DNA of 39,384 bases from a bacterium (GTDB taxonomy: Bacteria; Verrucomicrobiota; Verrucomicrobiia; Limisphaerales; UBA8199): NCBI GenBank assembly GCA_021784555.1, contig JAJYHY010000033.1, forward strand, positions 1 through 39,384, given 5' to 3'. This document shows positions 8,472 to 17,676 of this stretch, piece after piece (within the stretch, counting starts at the first letter, position 1; each line of letters opens with the position of its first letter). A program made the position numbers and the translations under genes. The notes under the pieces are model-generated. The model saw nothing but the letters and a program-made list of their open reading frames with translations, was not told the DNA's origin and did not search any database.

Positions 8472-8966
8472 ATGCATGACCTGGTTATTGTCGCCCTGGG
8501 CTCCAACCTGGGAGAGCCGCGCTCCCAAGTGCGCTGCGCCATCGAACGGCTCCGCGGCTTATCCGATTATCCCCTGATCGAGTCTGATCTCTGGCAGACC
8601 ACCCCGGTGGATTGTCCGCCCGGATCGCCCCGGTTCGTCAATGCCGTGGTTGGCCTCAGACCGCGCCTAGGCCAGACGCCCGAGTCGCTACTCGCCAAGC
8701 TTCAGGAAATCGAGAGGGAGTTTGGACGCGAGCCTAAGCGCGTGATCAACGAGGCTCGTCCACTGGACCTGGATCTCATCGCCTTTGGCAAAGAAACCCG
8801 CGGGTTGCAAAATCTCGTCCTTCCTCATCCGCGCGCCCACGTCCGGCGCTTTGTCCTCCAGCCGCTCAGCGAGATCGCGCCCCGTCTGGTTCTGCCCGGC
8901 CAGATACACACGGTGGAGGAATTGCTCCAAAGCCTGAGTCAGGACACCGTGATGAGACGGCTCTGA
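8472..8966 (+). CDS. folK: 6-hydroxymethyl-7,8-dihydropterin pyrophosphokinase (HPPK)
   Basis: FolK transfers pyrophosphate from ATP to 6-hydroxymethyl-7,8-dihydropterin, the step before dihydropteroate synthase in folate synthesis. The 164-residue length is typical. Visible motifs are VALGSNLG at the N-terminus, WQTTPVDCPPGSPRFVNAV (pterin-binding region), LLAKLQEIEREFGRE, and ARPLDLDLIAFG, which carries the two magnesium-binding aspartates (D-L-D), followed by LVLPHPRAHVRRFVLQPL. The start is ATG 8472 (MHDLVIVALGSN); the frame is open well upstream but that part is not conserved. No Shine-Dalgarno sequence is seen. A heptad array lies just upstream. No other folate gene is adjacent. Confidence 0.96.
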   Translation: MHDLVIVALGSNLGEPRSQVRCAIERLRGLSDYPLIESDLWQTTPVDCPPGSPRFVNAVVGLRPRLGQTPESLLAKLQEIEREFGREPKRVINEARPLDLDLIAFGKETRGLQNLVLPHPRAHVRRFVLQPLSEIAPRLVLPGQIHTVEELLQSLSQDTVMRRL

Positions 8967-9045
8967 ATGCCGCGGCAGGGTAGCAGGCCGCCCGAGAGTA
9001 ACACCTCCGCGAACCTGGCTCACGCGTCTATTGCCGCCGCGCCGG

Positions 9046-9726
9046 TCAGCGAGCAGACCGCGCTGGCGCCGTTTTACTTGGGCACCGCTGTGTGTAGTAC
9101 TGGGCTGGCCGCGGCACCTGGGAAAGCTTGAGCCATTGAATATAGCCGGTGAAGAAGTTGTTCACGCCGCGAGACCTAGTGTCGCGCAGGTTCTCATTAT
9201 AGGCGCCGAAAAAGGCGTTCATGGACAAACTCCTGGCGCGCGCCCGAAAACCCGCCGCCCGCTGCTGCGAGCTCAAGTAAACGTCGGCGGGACATTTATA
9301 GACGCCAAGATTCCCCGCCAGATACTTCGCCAGGATTCCGTTGCGGACATAATTGGGGTTGAAGTTTCCCCACTGGTCACTGGCCGTCCAGTCCATCACG
9401 TTGTTAACCCAATTCACAAACGTTCCACGCGTGATCGTCGTTTGTGTCTCGGTAACGCCGAAGTTGTTGGGCACCTTATCGGCGTTGTCGTCCGAATAAA
9501 GCCGCCAGGCAATCATGAGCTGGCGCGTGTTGTTCAGACACTGAATTCCCTGCGCCTTGGCCTTGGCCCAGGCCAGGGTCGGCAGCAGCATCGCCGCCAG
9601 GATGGCGATGATGGCAATGACGACCAGCAGCTCGATCAACGAGAAACCCGCGCACCGATCACCTGTGGCAAGGAGAACCTGAACTTCTTAGTTCCGTGAA
9701 TGGCGCCTTCCAGGGAGATGTTTCAT
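9046..9726 (-). pseudogene. Prepilin-like secreted protein with early stop and lost C-terminus
   Basis: Reading from ATG 9726 on the minus strand gives MKHLPGRRHSRN, then an in-frame TAA at 9688-9690, then [14 protein letters not shown] and the prepilin signature [20 protein letters not shown]. The rest matches the family: [60 protein letters not shown] and a [10 protein letters not shown] motif. After that motif the sequence turns to an unrelated tail (YYTQRCPSK). So the gene has a nonsense codon in the leader and a truncated C-terminus. A TTG at 9637 inside the signature could restart translation but would remove the cleavage site. Intact relatives are probably processed by prepilin peptidase and exported. 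Confidence 0.75.
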
Positions 9727-10060
9727 AAAACTTGCTTCATTTGTCCCATGGTAACAGCTACGGCCAGGTTTGGGAAGTGTACGTCTGATATGTGGACTCA
9801 CCTTTGCAAATTCCGCCGCTGCCGCAAGGATTCCCTCGCCGCCAAACCCAAAGCGCCTGGCACGAAATGGCTTCCGCCCATGTGCCCGCCAATCGAGCGC
9901 TGTGGGCGTGGCCTTGGTAAAGGCCGAAACCAAACCAATCCCCCGCCTCGTCGCGGCGGCATGTTCCGATGGTGTCGCTCCTGAAGAAACCTCAATTCCT
10001 CGCTGGGGCATGTGCAGCCGTCCCTTGCCGGAGGTTGGAACATGGCCTAGATTGCTCATC
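9727..10060. other. Intergenic region without a supportable gene
   Basis: About 330 bases between the prepilin pseudogene and the oxygenase-like gene. Open frames exist on both strands: the forward one is the upstream extension of the oxygenase frame, and the reverse one leads into the prepilin leader. Neither shows a recognisable motif or a ribosome binding site. The two genes diverge from here, so their promoters probably lie in this stretch, but I cannot point to them. Confidence 0.5.
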
Positions 10061-12511
10061 ATGGCCAGCGATGACATTGAGGTTCCATACAACAAGGATC
10101 TCGGGCCTCTGGAGGATTTGCTTGCGGGCGTGAAGCGGCCCGGGGATTTCTTCGTAGAAGGCTCGTTGGAAGCGCCGATGCCGCGCGTTGAGGTGGAAGC
10201 GGCAGGCGTGCTATCCTTCCCGGTGCCGGACGCCCAGATTCAGTCGATCATTCGGCAGGCGGTGCGCGCTCCTTATGGGCGCGGTGAAGAAACGATCCTT
10301 GATGAATCGGTGCGCAAGGTTTGGCAATTAGCGCCGGACAAGGTGAGCATCGGGGGAAAGTCCTGGGCGAGCACATTCGAGCAGATTCTTGCGAAGGTCA
10401 AGGAGGGCTTGGGCTGCGGGGGCGCAAGAGTGTCGGCGGAGTTTTACAAGTTGCTTGTGTACGACGAGGGCGGGTTCTTCAAGCCGCACCGCGACACGGA
10501 GAAGGTCGAGGGCATGTTCGGCACGTTGGTAATCGTGCTGCCCTCGGCACATCGCGGAGGCGAGCTTGTGCTCCGGCATGCGGGGCGGGAGGCCCATATC
10601 GACCTGAGCACGGAGGAGATCTCAGAACTGAGGTTTGCCGCCTTTTATGCCGACTGCGAACACGAGGTGCGCCCGATCACGCAAGGGAACCGGGTTTGCT
10701 TGATCTACAACCTCTTGCAGAAAGCAGTCGGCGCGAAAGCAAAGCCGCTCACCGCGCCGCTTTACGCTTCCGAGCTCACCGCCGCCGCGAAGATGTTGCA
10801 GGAGGGTTTTGGCCAGAAGGGTGGGCCGGCGAAACTGGCCTGGCTCCTCGAGCACCAATACAGTCCCGCGGGTCTATGCTTCGCCGGGCTGAAGGGAGCG
10901 GATAAGGCGCTGGGACAGGTATTACGCCAGGCGGCGGAACGGGCGGGATGCGCGGCTCATCTTGGCATTGTTCATATCACGGAAAGCGGCGCCGCCGAGC
11001 CAGGATACTCCGATTACCGTCCCCGGCGGCGCTGGGGCCACTATTACGAGGAGGAATCTGAAGAAGAAGACATCAGCGAGGATTTTGAAGTGGTTGAGGT
11101 ATTCGAGAACTCCCGCCACATCGATAATTGGGTCAACGCGCAGGACCAGCCGGTGGATTTCGGCCAGGTGCCGCTCGAGGAGGGGGAGGTGCTGCCCGCG
11201 GGCGCGTTGGACGGAGAGGCGCCGGACGAGCAGCGGTTGACCGAGGCCTCGGGAAACGAGGGAGCGACTTTCGACCGGGCCTATCATCGCGCGGCGCTGG
11301 TGATTTGGCCGCGTGAACGGTTCATGGATGTGCTCTTGCAGGCGGGCGTAGGCGCGACCCTGCCATATTTGAGGGAGCGAATTGTGGCCTCCACCGCCGG
11401 GACGGGAACGAAGCAGGCCCGGCCTGTGGTGGACCTGGTGCGGCGAGTCATCGAGGCCTGGGGGCAACCTTCGGAGGCACGGCTCCCTCTCGGTGCGCCA
11501 AAGGAAGCCAACCGGGGCGAAATGATCGCCCTGCTGAGCCAACTCGGGGAGGCGGCGTTGCTCGAACGATTTGTAACGAGCGTCGTCGTATCGCGATACG
11601 ACGGCACGGAAAACGAGGCGCTGGCGGCGAGTATCCGTTTGCTTGGCCCGGAGAAGGCGGGCAAGACGCTCGTGGAATTGGCGCAGAAGAACATGCGGGT
11701 TTTCCACTGGGCCTGCGTGAACCTGCTCAGCCTCCTTATCAAAGAATCCGGTCCGAAGCTGAAAGAACCGAGGTTGGGGGCACTGCGCCAATTCGCATCC
11801 GCGATTGTGACCGCGCTGCCGGAGTTGGAAACGGCACCCGCTCCGTATCGGAGCGGCGATTGGACCCGCGCGCAAAAGGCCAAACCCGTCGATGCGGCCA
11901 TGGTGGCTGACCTGATGGGGGCGCTTGAGAAGCTGCATGCGACCCAGCTCCGCGCTGAAGCAGCCAAGGCTCTGGCGGCGAATCCCGCAGTGTTCGACCC
12001 CGGAACGATCCTCGTTCCCGCCCTGAACACGCTTCACTCGCGCGCAGGCCGAAACTTCACTTCAGATGCCGAAGCTCTGAGCTTGTGGGCTCATTCCGCC
12101 CAATTCCTGCTGAACCGAAGCGAGTTCCCGCCTAAACCTCCCACCGATTGGCGCCAGGAGGCAAAGCTCTCCTGCAAATGCGAGGATTGCCGCGAGCTTC
12201 AGGCCTTCGCGCTGGACCCGCACGCAAAAGCCCACCGGTTCCGTGTCCGAAAAGACCGCCGCCAGCACTTGCACCGGCAGATCGAGGCTCACGGGCTGGA
12301 TATGACGCACGTGACGGAACGCACAGGGTCGCCGCAGACGTTGGTTTGCACCAAGACCCGCCGGACTTATGAGGGCCAATGCGAGCAACACAAGAAGGAC
12401 CGCGGTTCAATGGGCATCCTCTTAAATGCGATGCCCGCTGCCGGGGCCGAAGTCACCGTCCTGATGACGCGTATGAACGCCGCAAAGGAACGAGAACCCG
12501 AACCGGCTTGA
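10061..12511 (+). CDS. Large 2OG-Fe(II) oxygenase-like protein
   Basis: An 816-residue protein from ATG 10061. The N-terminal part holds a prolyl-4-hydroxylase-like double-stranded beta-helix: the H-x-D iron ligands lie in FKPHRDTEK (H143, D145), followed by GTLVIVLPSAHRGGELVL, the distal histidine in ADCEHEV (H201), and an arginine in GNRVCLIYNL (R211) suited to bind 2-oxoglutarate. The facial triad therefore appears intact. An acidic stretch (about 329-345) and about 450 residues of helix-rich sequence follow, with a CKCEDC cluster and a further cysteine-containing region near the C-terminus. Such enzymes couple 2OG decarboxylation to hydroxylation, here of an unknown substrate. The frame is open for 290 bases upstream but that part looks unconserved. 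No operon partner is evident. Confidence 0.8.
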   Translation: MASDDIEVPYNKDLGPLEDLLAGVKRPGDFFVEGSLEAPMPRVEVEAAGVLSFPVPDAQIQSIIRQAVRAPYGRGEETILDESVRKVWQLAPDKVSIGGKSWASTFEQILAKVKEGLGCGGARVSAEFYKLLVYDEGGFFKPHRDTEKVEGMFGTLVIVLPSAHRGGELVLRHAGREAHIDLSTEEISELRFAAFYADCEHEVRPITQGNRVCLIYNLLQKAVGAKAKPLTAPLYASELTAAAKMLQEGFGQKGGPAKLAWLLEHQYSPAGLCFAGLKGADKALGQVLRQAAERAGCAAHLGIVHITESGAAEPGYSDYRPRRRWGHYYEEESEEEDISEDFEVVEVFENSRHIDNWVNAQDQPVDFGQVPLEEGEVLPAGALDGEAPDEQRLTEASGNEGATFDRAYHRAALVIWPRERFMDVLLQAGVGATLPYLRERIVASTAGTGTKQARPVVDLVRRVIEAWGQPSEARLPLGAPKEANRGEMIALLSQLGEAALLERFVTSVVVSRYDGTENEALAASIRLLGPEKAGKTLVELAQKNMRVFHWACVNLLSLLIKESGPKLKEPRLGALRQFASAIVTALPELETAPAPYRSGDWTRAQKAKPVDAAMVADLMGALEKLHATQLRAEAAKALAANPAVFDPGTILVPALNTLHSRAGRNFTSDAEALSLWAHSAQFLLNRSEFPPKPPTDWRQEAKLSCKCEDCRELQAFALDPHAKAHRFRVRKDRRQHLHRQIEAHGLDMTHVTERTGSPQTLVCTKTRRTYEGQCEQHKKDRGSMGILLNAMPAAGAEVTVLMTRMNAAKEREPEPA

Positions 12512-12734
12512 CAACTTGCGACCCCCTCCAGGATGCCCTGAATTAGCGATCGGGATCACGCCAGGCGCACCTGTAGAGCCAAACCCAAACGACCTCAGCG
12601 TGTGCGTCTCCGGTCACGGCGGTCAGGGCTAGCACCCTGAAGGAAGCGGAAGGAGGCAAAACCGTCGCCGCAACCTGGTCACAGCAAAAGTATTGCCCAT
12701 TGGACCTCATTTTCGCAATCTTCGTCCGTCATAT

Positions 12735-13919
12735 ATGGATAAGGCCGAACAGTCTCTAGCGTCCGCGGAGTCCCATCAAGAGGGCGCGTCCGTGTCTCCA
12801 ACGGAGCGCGAAGAAAGACCGGCGGGCGGACGCGAGTTCCTTCAAAGGCGTCAGGGCGGGGATACTGGCCAGATTGGACTCGCCCCGAAGGAAGCCGCCG
12901 CGGCATTGGACGAACTTCGGCGGCTCTGCGCGAGTCCGACCGCGGAGGCGCAGGCGTTGGACGGTTTGGTGGGCTTGCTGCGGGAGGCGGGTTACCGGGA
13001 AGAGATGACGCGAGTGCTGGTCGAGGCCCTCTCCCGGCCTGAGGTCAACCCGCACGTCGGGGCTTTATGGATGCACCGGTTTGTCACCAGTCACAGTTGG
13101 AACCGCTCATACCCAAAGGCGATGGATGACCTCTGCCAACGGGGTGAGGCTGGGCGCCAAGCGGTCATCACCTTCCTGGAGCACACCGGAAGAAAGGGGA
13201 GATCAAAACTGGTTCGCCAAGCGGTACGTAAACACGGCGAGTGGCTGCGGGAGCATCCGCAGGGCCGGAGCGTTGCAGCGCGGGCGTTGCTCGATGCCGG
13301 CTGCTATGGAAAGGTCCTCCACTGGACGAGGAATTGGCGGCGAACACTGGAGCCAGACCTCCAGGGTCTCCACTGCCGCGCCTCTGCGCTCCGGGCCAGG
13401 GGCAAATGCAGGCAGGCACGGGAGGTGGCTCAATTTGCGCTCTCCAGGCCCGGCGCGTCCGAGCAGTTTCCTGTGCTGAACCTGTGGTGCGCGGTGGAGG
13501 AGGCGCTGGCGGGCGACACGGAGGCGGCCTGGTCGCATTTCAAGCGAATCAAGCCGGCGGGCTGGGATGAAGATGCCCTGAGCCTTTACTATCTGACACG
13601 CGGCGTCATTCGAGTTCAACAGGCCGAGCGGGCCTCGCGCAAAGAGGCCTTTCGGTCCGCGTCCCGGCGAATCGAGGATTGGTTCCACGGCGGGCGAATT
13701 TACCGGCGCGGTTTCCTGGTCCGCCGCTATTACCGCCGGTGTCTTTGGCGCATGGCCATGGACTCCGGCAGATGGACGCGCGGGTTTTGGGCGGCGTGGC
13801 GCAGCGCCGACGCTTGGTTGGTCCTGGCCGCGCTCTTGGTCATCCCGCCGTTGCAACTGCTGATGCCCACTTACCTCTTTCGGTTCTTTCGCCGCCGTCA
13901 CGCGCGCTCGGCGCGATGA
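12735..13919 (+). CDS. Uncharacterised membrane protein with TPR-like helices
   Basis: A 394-residue protein starting at ATG 12735 (MDKAEQSLASAESHQ). The central part is a run of helical hairpins resembling tetratricopeptide repeats (EAQALDGLVGLLREAGYREE, ARALLDAGCYGKVLHWTRNW, ASALRARGKCRQAREVAQFA, AVEEALAGDTEAAWSHFKRI). The C-terminus has a single strong membrane segment (AWLVLAALLVIPPLQLLMPTYLF) and an arginine-rich tail. This suggests a scaffold protein with a soluble helical domain anchored at its C-terminus. I do not recognise a named family, and the frame also opens at 12693 in sequence without conservation. The preceding 223 bases (12512-12734) contain no gene I can support. Confidence 0.6.
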   Translation: MDKAEQSLASAESHQEGASVSPTEREERPAGGREFLQRRQGGDTGQIGLAPKEAAAALDELRRLCASPTAEAQALDGLVGLLREAGYREEMTRVLVEALSRPEVNPHVGALWMHRFVTSHSWNRSYPKAMDDLCQRGEAGRQAVITFLEHTGRKGRSKLVRQAVRKHGEWLREHPQGRSVAARALLDAGCYGKVLHWTRNWRRTLEPDLQGLHCRASALRARGKCRQAREVAQFALSRPGASEQFPVLNLWCAVEEALAGDTEAAWSHFKRIKPAGWDEDALSLYYLTRGVIRVQQAERASRKEAFRSASRRIEDWFHGGRIYRRGFLVRRYYRRCLWRMAMDSGRWTRGFWAAWRSADAWLVLAALLVIPPLQLLMPTYLFRFFRRRHARSAR

Positions 13920-14057
13920 AACCAAAAGGGCGCATGGGCGCGGACCAGAGGTTTTCGACCCTGCGACCTGGTCGCGGGCCGCGAGTCGGCGAGTGAGCGA
14001 GTAACTGTCCGGTGAAAAGAGGCTTGATACTGTCGAGTGGAGACGCAGAATCATCGT

Positions 14058-15650
14058 ATGAATGCTGAAAAGATTTCCCGTAAGGACGCTCTGAAAAGAC
14101 TCAGCGGCCTGGCCATTGGCTCGACCTTGTTTCCCTCCTCCATTCTCAACGCCCAGCAGAAGGCTCAGGGCTTTCCCAACATTGTGAAGCGGCGCAGCAG
14201 AGGCGGCAAACCGAACATCCTCTGGATCACGTTGGAAGGGGTTCCGCTCAGCGTGTTGAGCTGCTATGGCAGCCGTCTCATTCAGACCCCGAACATCGAT
14301 CGCCTGGCCAAGGAGGGAATGCGCTTTGAGAATGCGTTTACGACGAACGGGCTGTGCGCCCCAAGCCGGGCAACCCTGCTCACGGGAAAATACGATCATC
14401 TAAATGGGATGATAACCAATCCTGGGGGCACGACGGCGGGCCAGACCAGGAGCTTCTTCGACCCTTCGCAGCAGACCTTCGCCCAGGTCCTGCGGCGGCA
14501 CGGCTACCAGACTGGCATGGTTGGCAAATGGCATTTGGTATCCGCCCCCGGCACACCTTCCAATCCTGGGATTGCCGGCTTTGATTATTTTGTGTTCAAG
14601 CAGGGCGCAGGCGGGCCCTATTACAGCCCCCGAGGCTATCTTCAGAATCCGAGCCTGGGAAGCACGGTTATCGAACACCGGGAGTATCCAGGTTACATCA
14701 CCGATAATTTTACCGGCTTGGCCATCAAAGGCATCGAGCAGTTCAAAGAGCCTTTCCTGATGATGGTGCAGTATTTCAACGACCATCGTCCATTCAATCC
14801 ACCCCACAAATATGAACATCTCTATGATGAGGTCCGGATACCGGAACCGAGCACGTTCTGGGACGATTATTCTATGCGCGCCTCTCCGGCGCGTGAGGCG
14901 CGGATGCGGATAGGCTTCATGCCGGATTTCAATCCGCCCAAAGAACTGACGGACCGGCAGCGTCAGCAATGGAATTACCAGAGGTTCATGAGGCATTTTC
15001 TGGGAACGCTCAAGGCGCTGGATGACAACGTGGGGCGGCTGCTGGATTACCTGAACAGGACCGGCTTGAGCGAGACGACGATTGTGGCCATGACCAGCGA
15101 TCACGGCTTTTTCATGGGCGAACACGGGTGGTTCGACAAACGCTTCATGTATGAACCGGCAATTCGGGTGCCCTGGATGATTCGCTATCCCGGTGTGACC
15201 AAGCCGGGGAGCACCAGCCCGGTGATGGCGGTCAACATCGATAACGCTCCCACCGTTTTGGACCTCGCCGGCCTGGAAATCCCTTCCGATATGCAGGGGG
15301 TGAGTCTGCTCCCTCATATCCAGGGCAATCCACCGCCATCGTGGCGCGATTCCTTTTATTATCATTATTACGAATTTGCGCCGCCGCATTGGGCCGAGCC
15401 GCATTACGGAGTGCGCACCGACAGATACAAGCTGATCAGTTACTACACGATCAACGAATGGGAACTGTTTGACTTGGAGAAGGACCCCGATGAGATGGAG
15501 AGCCTCATTGAGTGGGGCGGGTACAAGGTACATCCCGGTTATGAGACTGTTGTGAAGGACCTCCTGGGCAGACTAAAGCAGTTCCGCAAGCAATACAACG
15601 ACACCACGGGCAGACCCGTCCGGTTCTGGCCGGCCAGGAGCTACGATTGA
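14058..15650 (+). CDS. Sulfatase (arylsulfatase family, Tat-type signal)
   Basis: A 530-residue family S1 sulfatase, which hydrolyses sulfate esters from glycans or small molecules. The C-A-P-S-R motif (NGLCAPSRATLLTGK, Cys100) is the site converted to formylglycine, and TSDHGFFMGEHGWFDKR carries the distal metal ligands. The N-terminus (ISRKDALKRLSGLAIG) is a twin-arginine-like signal with R-K in place of R-R, so export to the periplasm is likely. The first metal site is altered: the usual D-D or E-D after the opening strand reads L-E-G (ILWITLEG), so one ligand is missing. ATG 14058 is preceded by GGAGA at 14039-14043; the GTG at 14037 is less likely. The stop lies just before a heptad array. 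Glycoside hydrolases lie downstream. Confidence 0.92.
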   Translation: MNAEKISRKDALKRLSGLAIGSTLFPSSILNAQQKAQGFPNIVKRRSRGGKPNILWITLEGVPLSVLSCYGSRLIQTPNIDRLAKEGMRFENAFTTNGLCAPSRATLLTGKYDHLNGMITNPGGTTAGQTRSFFDPSQQTFAQVLRRHGYQTGMVGKWHLVSAPGTPSNPGIAGFDYFVFKQGAGGPYYSPRGYLQNPSLGSTVIEHREYPGYITDNFTGLAIKGIEQFKEPFLMMVQYFNDHRPFNPPHKYEHLYDEVRIPEPSTFWDDYSMRASPAREARMRIGFMPDFNPPKELTDRQRQQWNYQRFMRHFLGTLKALDDNVGRLLDYLNRTGLSETTIVAMTSDHGFFMGEHGWFDKRFMYEPAIRVPWMIRYPGVTKPGSTSPVMAVNIDNAPTVLDLAGLEIPSDMQGVSLLPHIQGNPPPSWRDSFYYHYYEFAPPHWAEPHYGVRTDRYKLISYYTINEWELFDLEKDPDEMESLIEWGGYKVHPGYETVVKDLLGRLKQFRKQYNDTTGRPVRFWPARSYD

Positions 15651-15958
15651 CGGAATTTGCGATTTGCGATTTTGGGACCCCGTATTCGCGCCGGTGGCAA
15701 CTATGGTGCGGATGGTTGACAGGTTTTGCGCAGGGCTGCGCAAAGATTGCGCGCGAGGCGGCGGCAGGAAGGGCGTTATTCAGGATTTCAGGGCTAAATC
15801 ACGGGCAGGGCAGGCTGGCACGGTTCATGCCTTGGAAGTTGGCGAACGTCGCCACAACCCGGCGAAGAACAGCATAGGGCTTGGTAAGCCGGATAGGTGG
15901 AGAAGCCGGGAGGCTCTGGAATGGAGCGCGGCGGCGTTCAGGAAAGAGAAGGATCGAT
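15651..15958. other. Gap between sulfatase and DUF4160 gene, with heptad array
   Basis: A heptad array of the GATTTGC type covers about 15653-15674, right after the sulfatase stop, with three words and the same consensus as 7544-7578. The remaining bases carry short open frames on both strands without recognisable similarity. Nothing else is supported. Confidence 0.6.
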
Positions 15959-16234
15959 ATGCCAGTGCTCGTGAAATCCTGTGGAATTGTCATTCGGATG
16001 CTGATTGACCGGACTTTCGGCATGCGGCTCCACGCCCTTTATGGCAACTCCGAACTGATCATCGGTTTAAAACCGCTCCGGGTCATCCAGGGCGAAGCGC
16101 CGGGGTGGGTTCGGGACTGGGCGGTGGATTGGGCGAGGCGTCATCAGAGGGAATTGCTTGCGGAATGGGCGATCGATCTGAATTTGGGCGTGCCCATTTC
16201 CCGGCAGGCGGCGGGCCATTTGAGCTTTGCGTGA
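15959..16234 (+). CDS. DUF4160-like small protein
   Basis: A 91-residue protein starting at ATG 15959 and preceded by a purine-rich GAGAAGGA. The sequence MPVLVKSCGIVIRMLIDRTF, then MRLHALYGNSELIIGL and WVRDWAVDWARRHQRELLAEWAID, follows the DUF4160 layout: an N-terminal strand pair, a histidine strand, then a helix ending in L-x-x-x-W. DUF4160 genes often sit next to DUF2442 genes in toxin-antitoxin-like pairs. No DUF2442 gene is present here, so the copy is solitary. Function is unknown. The longer upstream frame back to 15881 is not conserved. Confidence 0.7.
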   Translation: MPVLVKSCGIVIRMLIDRTFGMRLHALYGNSELIIGLKPLRVIQGEAPGWVRDWAVDWARRHQRELLAEWAIDLNLGVPISRQAAGHLSFA

Positions 16235-16296
16235 GGATAGGCGCTACGGAGAATTCTGTCGTGCGCCCGACTGGTGTAATTCCGGCCCCATCGATC

Positions 16297-17676
16297 TTAA
16301 AGTGAAGGCCTGGCGATCGTCACATGCAAATCGACTGGCCGAGGGCCGAGCCTCGGGTTTGTGGCCTGGGAATCCTGCACCTGGATAAGCCCGGAAACGG
16401 CCCGCAGCCCGAGCCGGCCGGTCTTGTCCTCAAAGCGAATCGGCGCGCCCGGAATGGAATCATGCACGAAACAGTCGATGAATTGAATCCCGCCCGGCTT
16501 CGAACAAATCGCGGCGTCGCGGGATTCGATCAGGATGGGGACGCGCGGACCGTGGTATTCGCGGTGACGCGCGACCCAGGCGTTGGACCAGACGCAATCC
16601 TGGAAACGCAATCGCACGCCCTCCGCGGACTTGTCATAGACGCGCAGCCCTTCCCGTCCGGTGTTCTCGGTGGCGCAATGGACAAACTCGATCAAACCTT
16701 GCGGGCCATCGTCGCGCACCCGTCCAATCGCGATGCCGGACCAGCCTTTAGGATGGCGCGCCGCGACCTCGTCACGGGTCATGCCGGCTGGTCCCAGGCG
16801 CGCGAGGCAATTCTCGAACCGGATCGAGACTGGCTCGCTTTCGTGGCTCAACTGTTTCAAGTAGATCAGGATGGCGTTGCCGGCGTTGTCTTCGAACCGG
16901 CAGTTCCGGACCACGCAATCGACCAAGCGGTCCTGCGCGGTGTCCGGCTCCAGATCGATGCCGGCTTCGGGAGGCGTGCCCGCGGTCCGGCAGAGACGGC
17001 AATTCTCGATGAGCAAATGGACCGCGCTGATGACACTGATGCCTTGGCGATAATTGGCGGCGCAGACGCAGTCCCGAATCACCACGTCCCAACAAGCGGG
17101 ATGGCGCGCGCTGGAGCCGATATAGATGCCGTCGCCGCCCGTCTTTTCAATGCGCAAGCCTTCGACCCTGACGTGGCGGCAGCCGGTGAAAGTCAGCCCC
17201 ATGCGCCATTCCGCTTTGGTATAAGGCGGGTGTTCGTAATCGTGTTTGCGCATGCGCAGCGTCGCGCCATAACCGCGCACGACCACGTTGGTGCAGTCCA
17301 CCGCGCCGAACAACGAATCGCCCGGCCCGCGAAACTCGCCTTTCTTGGCCCACACCAGCACGCCTGGTTCGAAGACCACCTCGAGGTCGCTTCGCAACCT
17401 CACCGGCCCAATGATCCAAGGCCGGCCCATGAACGGAACAATGACCTTTTTCGCCCTCGAGTTAATGGCGGCCTGCAACGCGGCGGTGGCATCCGCCGGA
17501 TTGAAGCCCCACCAGGCGGCGCTGGCCGCGGTGCTCTGACCGGACTCGACCCGCTGAACGGCCGGCGCGTTGCGCAGGTTCCACGGGGCATCCCCAGCGC
17601 CGGAAGCCAACAACGGCGCAGGACGGATCAGGAGCCAAGCGAGAATGACCGCGGAGCTTATCGAGTTGAATTGCAT
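16297..17676 (-). CDS. Secreted right-handed beta-helix protein
   Basis: A 459-residue protein with a signal peptide (MQFNSISSAVILAWLLIRPA, cleavage near LLASGA). It has the repeat pattern of parallel beta-helix enzymes: ATAALQAAINSRAKKVIVPF (the usual cap before the helix in pectate-lyase-like and GH28-like folds), VVVRGYGATLRM, VRVEGLRIEKTGGDGIYIGS, VVIRDCVCAANYRQGISV, LLIENCRLCRTAG, and VVRNCRFEDNAGNAILIYL. Proteins of this fold cleave or bind polysaccharides; the catalytic type cannot be set because no D-D or D-H motif typical of GH28 is clear. It is on the opposite strand to the sulfatase and DUF4160 genes. The surrounding genes suggest glycan degradation. Confidence 0.85.
   Translation of the reverse strand: MQFNSISSAVILAWLLIRPAPLLASGAGDAPWNLRNAPAVQRVESGQSTAASAAWWGFNPADATAALQAAINSRAKKVIVPFMGRPWIIGPVRLRSDLEVVFEPGVLVWAKKGEFRGPGDSLFGAVDCTNVVVRGYGATLRMRKHDYEHPPYTKAEWRMGLTFTGCRHVRVEGLRIEKTGGDGIYIGSSARHPACWDVVIRDCVCAANYRQGISVISAVHLLIENCRLCRTAGTPPEAGIDLEPDTAQDRLVDCVVRNCRFEDNAGNAILIYLKQLSHESEPVSIRFENCLARLGPAGMTRDEVAARHPKGWSGIAIGRVRDDGPQGLIEFVHCATENTGREGLRVYDKSAEGVRLRFQDCVWSNAWVARHREYHGPRVPILIESRDAAICSKPGGIQFIDCFVHDSIPGAPIRFEDKTGRLGLRAVSGLIQVQDSQATNPRLGPRPVDLHVTIARPSL

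Noticed and set aside
14400-15533. Long reverse-strand ORF opposite the sulfatase
   Set aside because: It is the antisense shadow of a well-supported sulfatase and has no recognisable domain. The same holds for long ORFs opposite the beta-helix protein (16324-17688), the oxygenase (10922-12037), the GH39-like gene (23780-25429) and the two-module protein (32100-33329).
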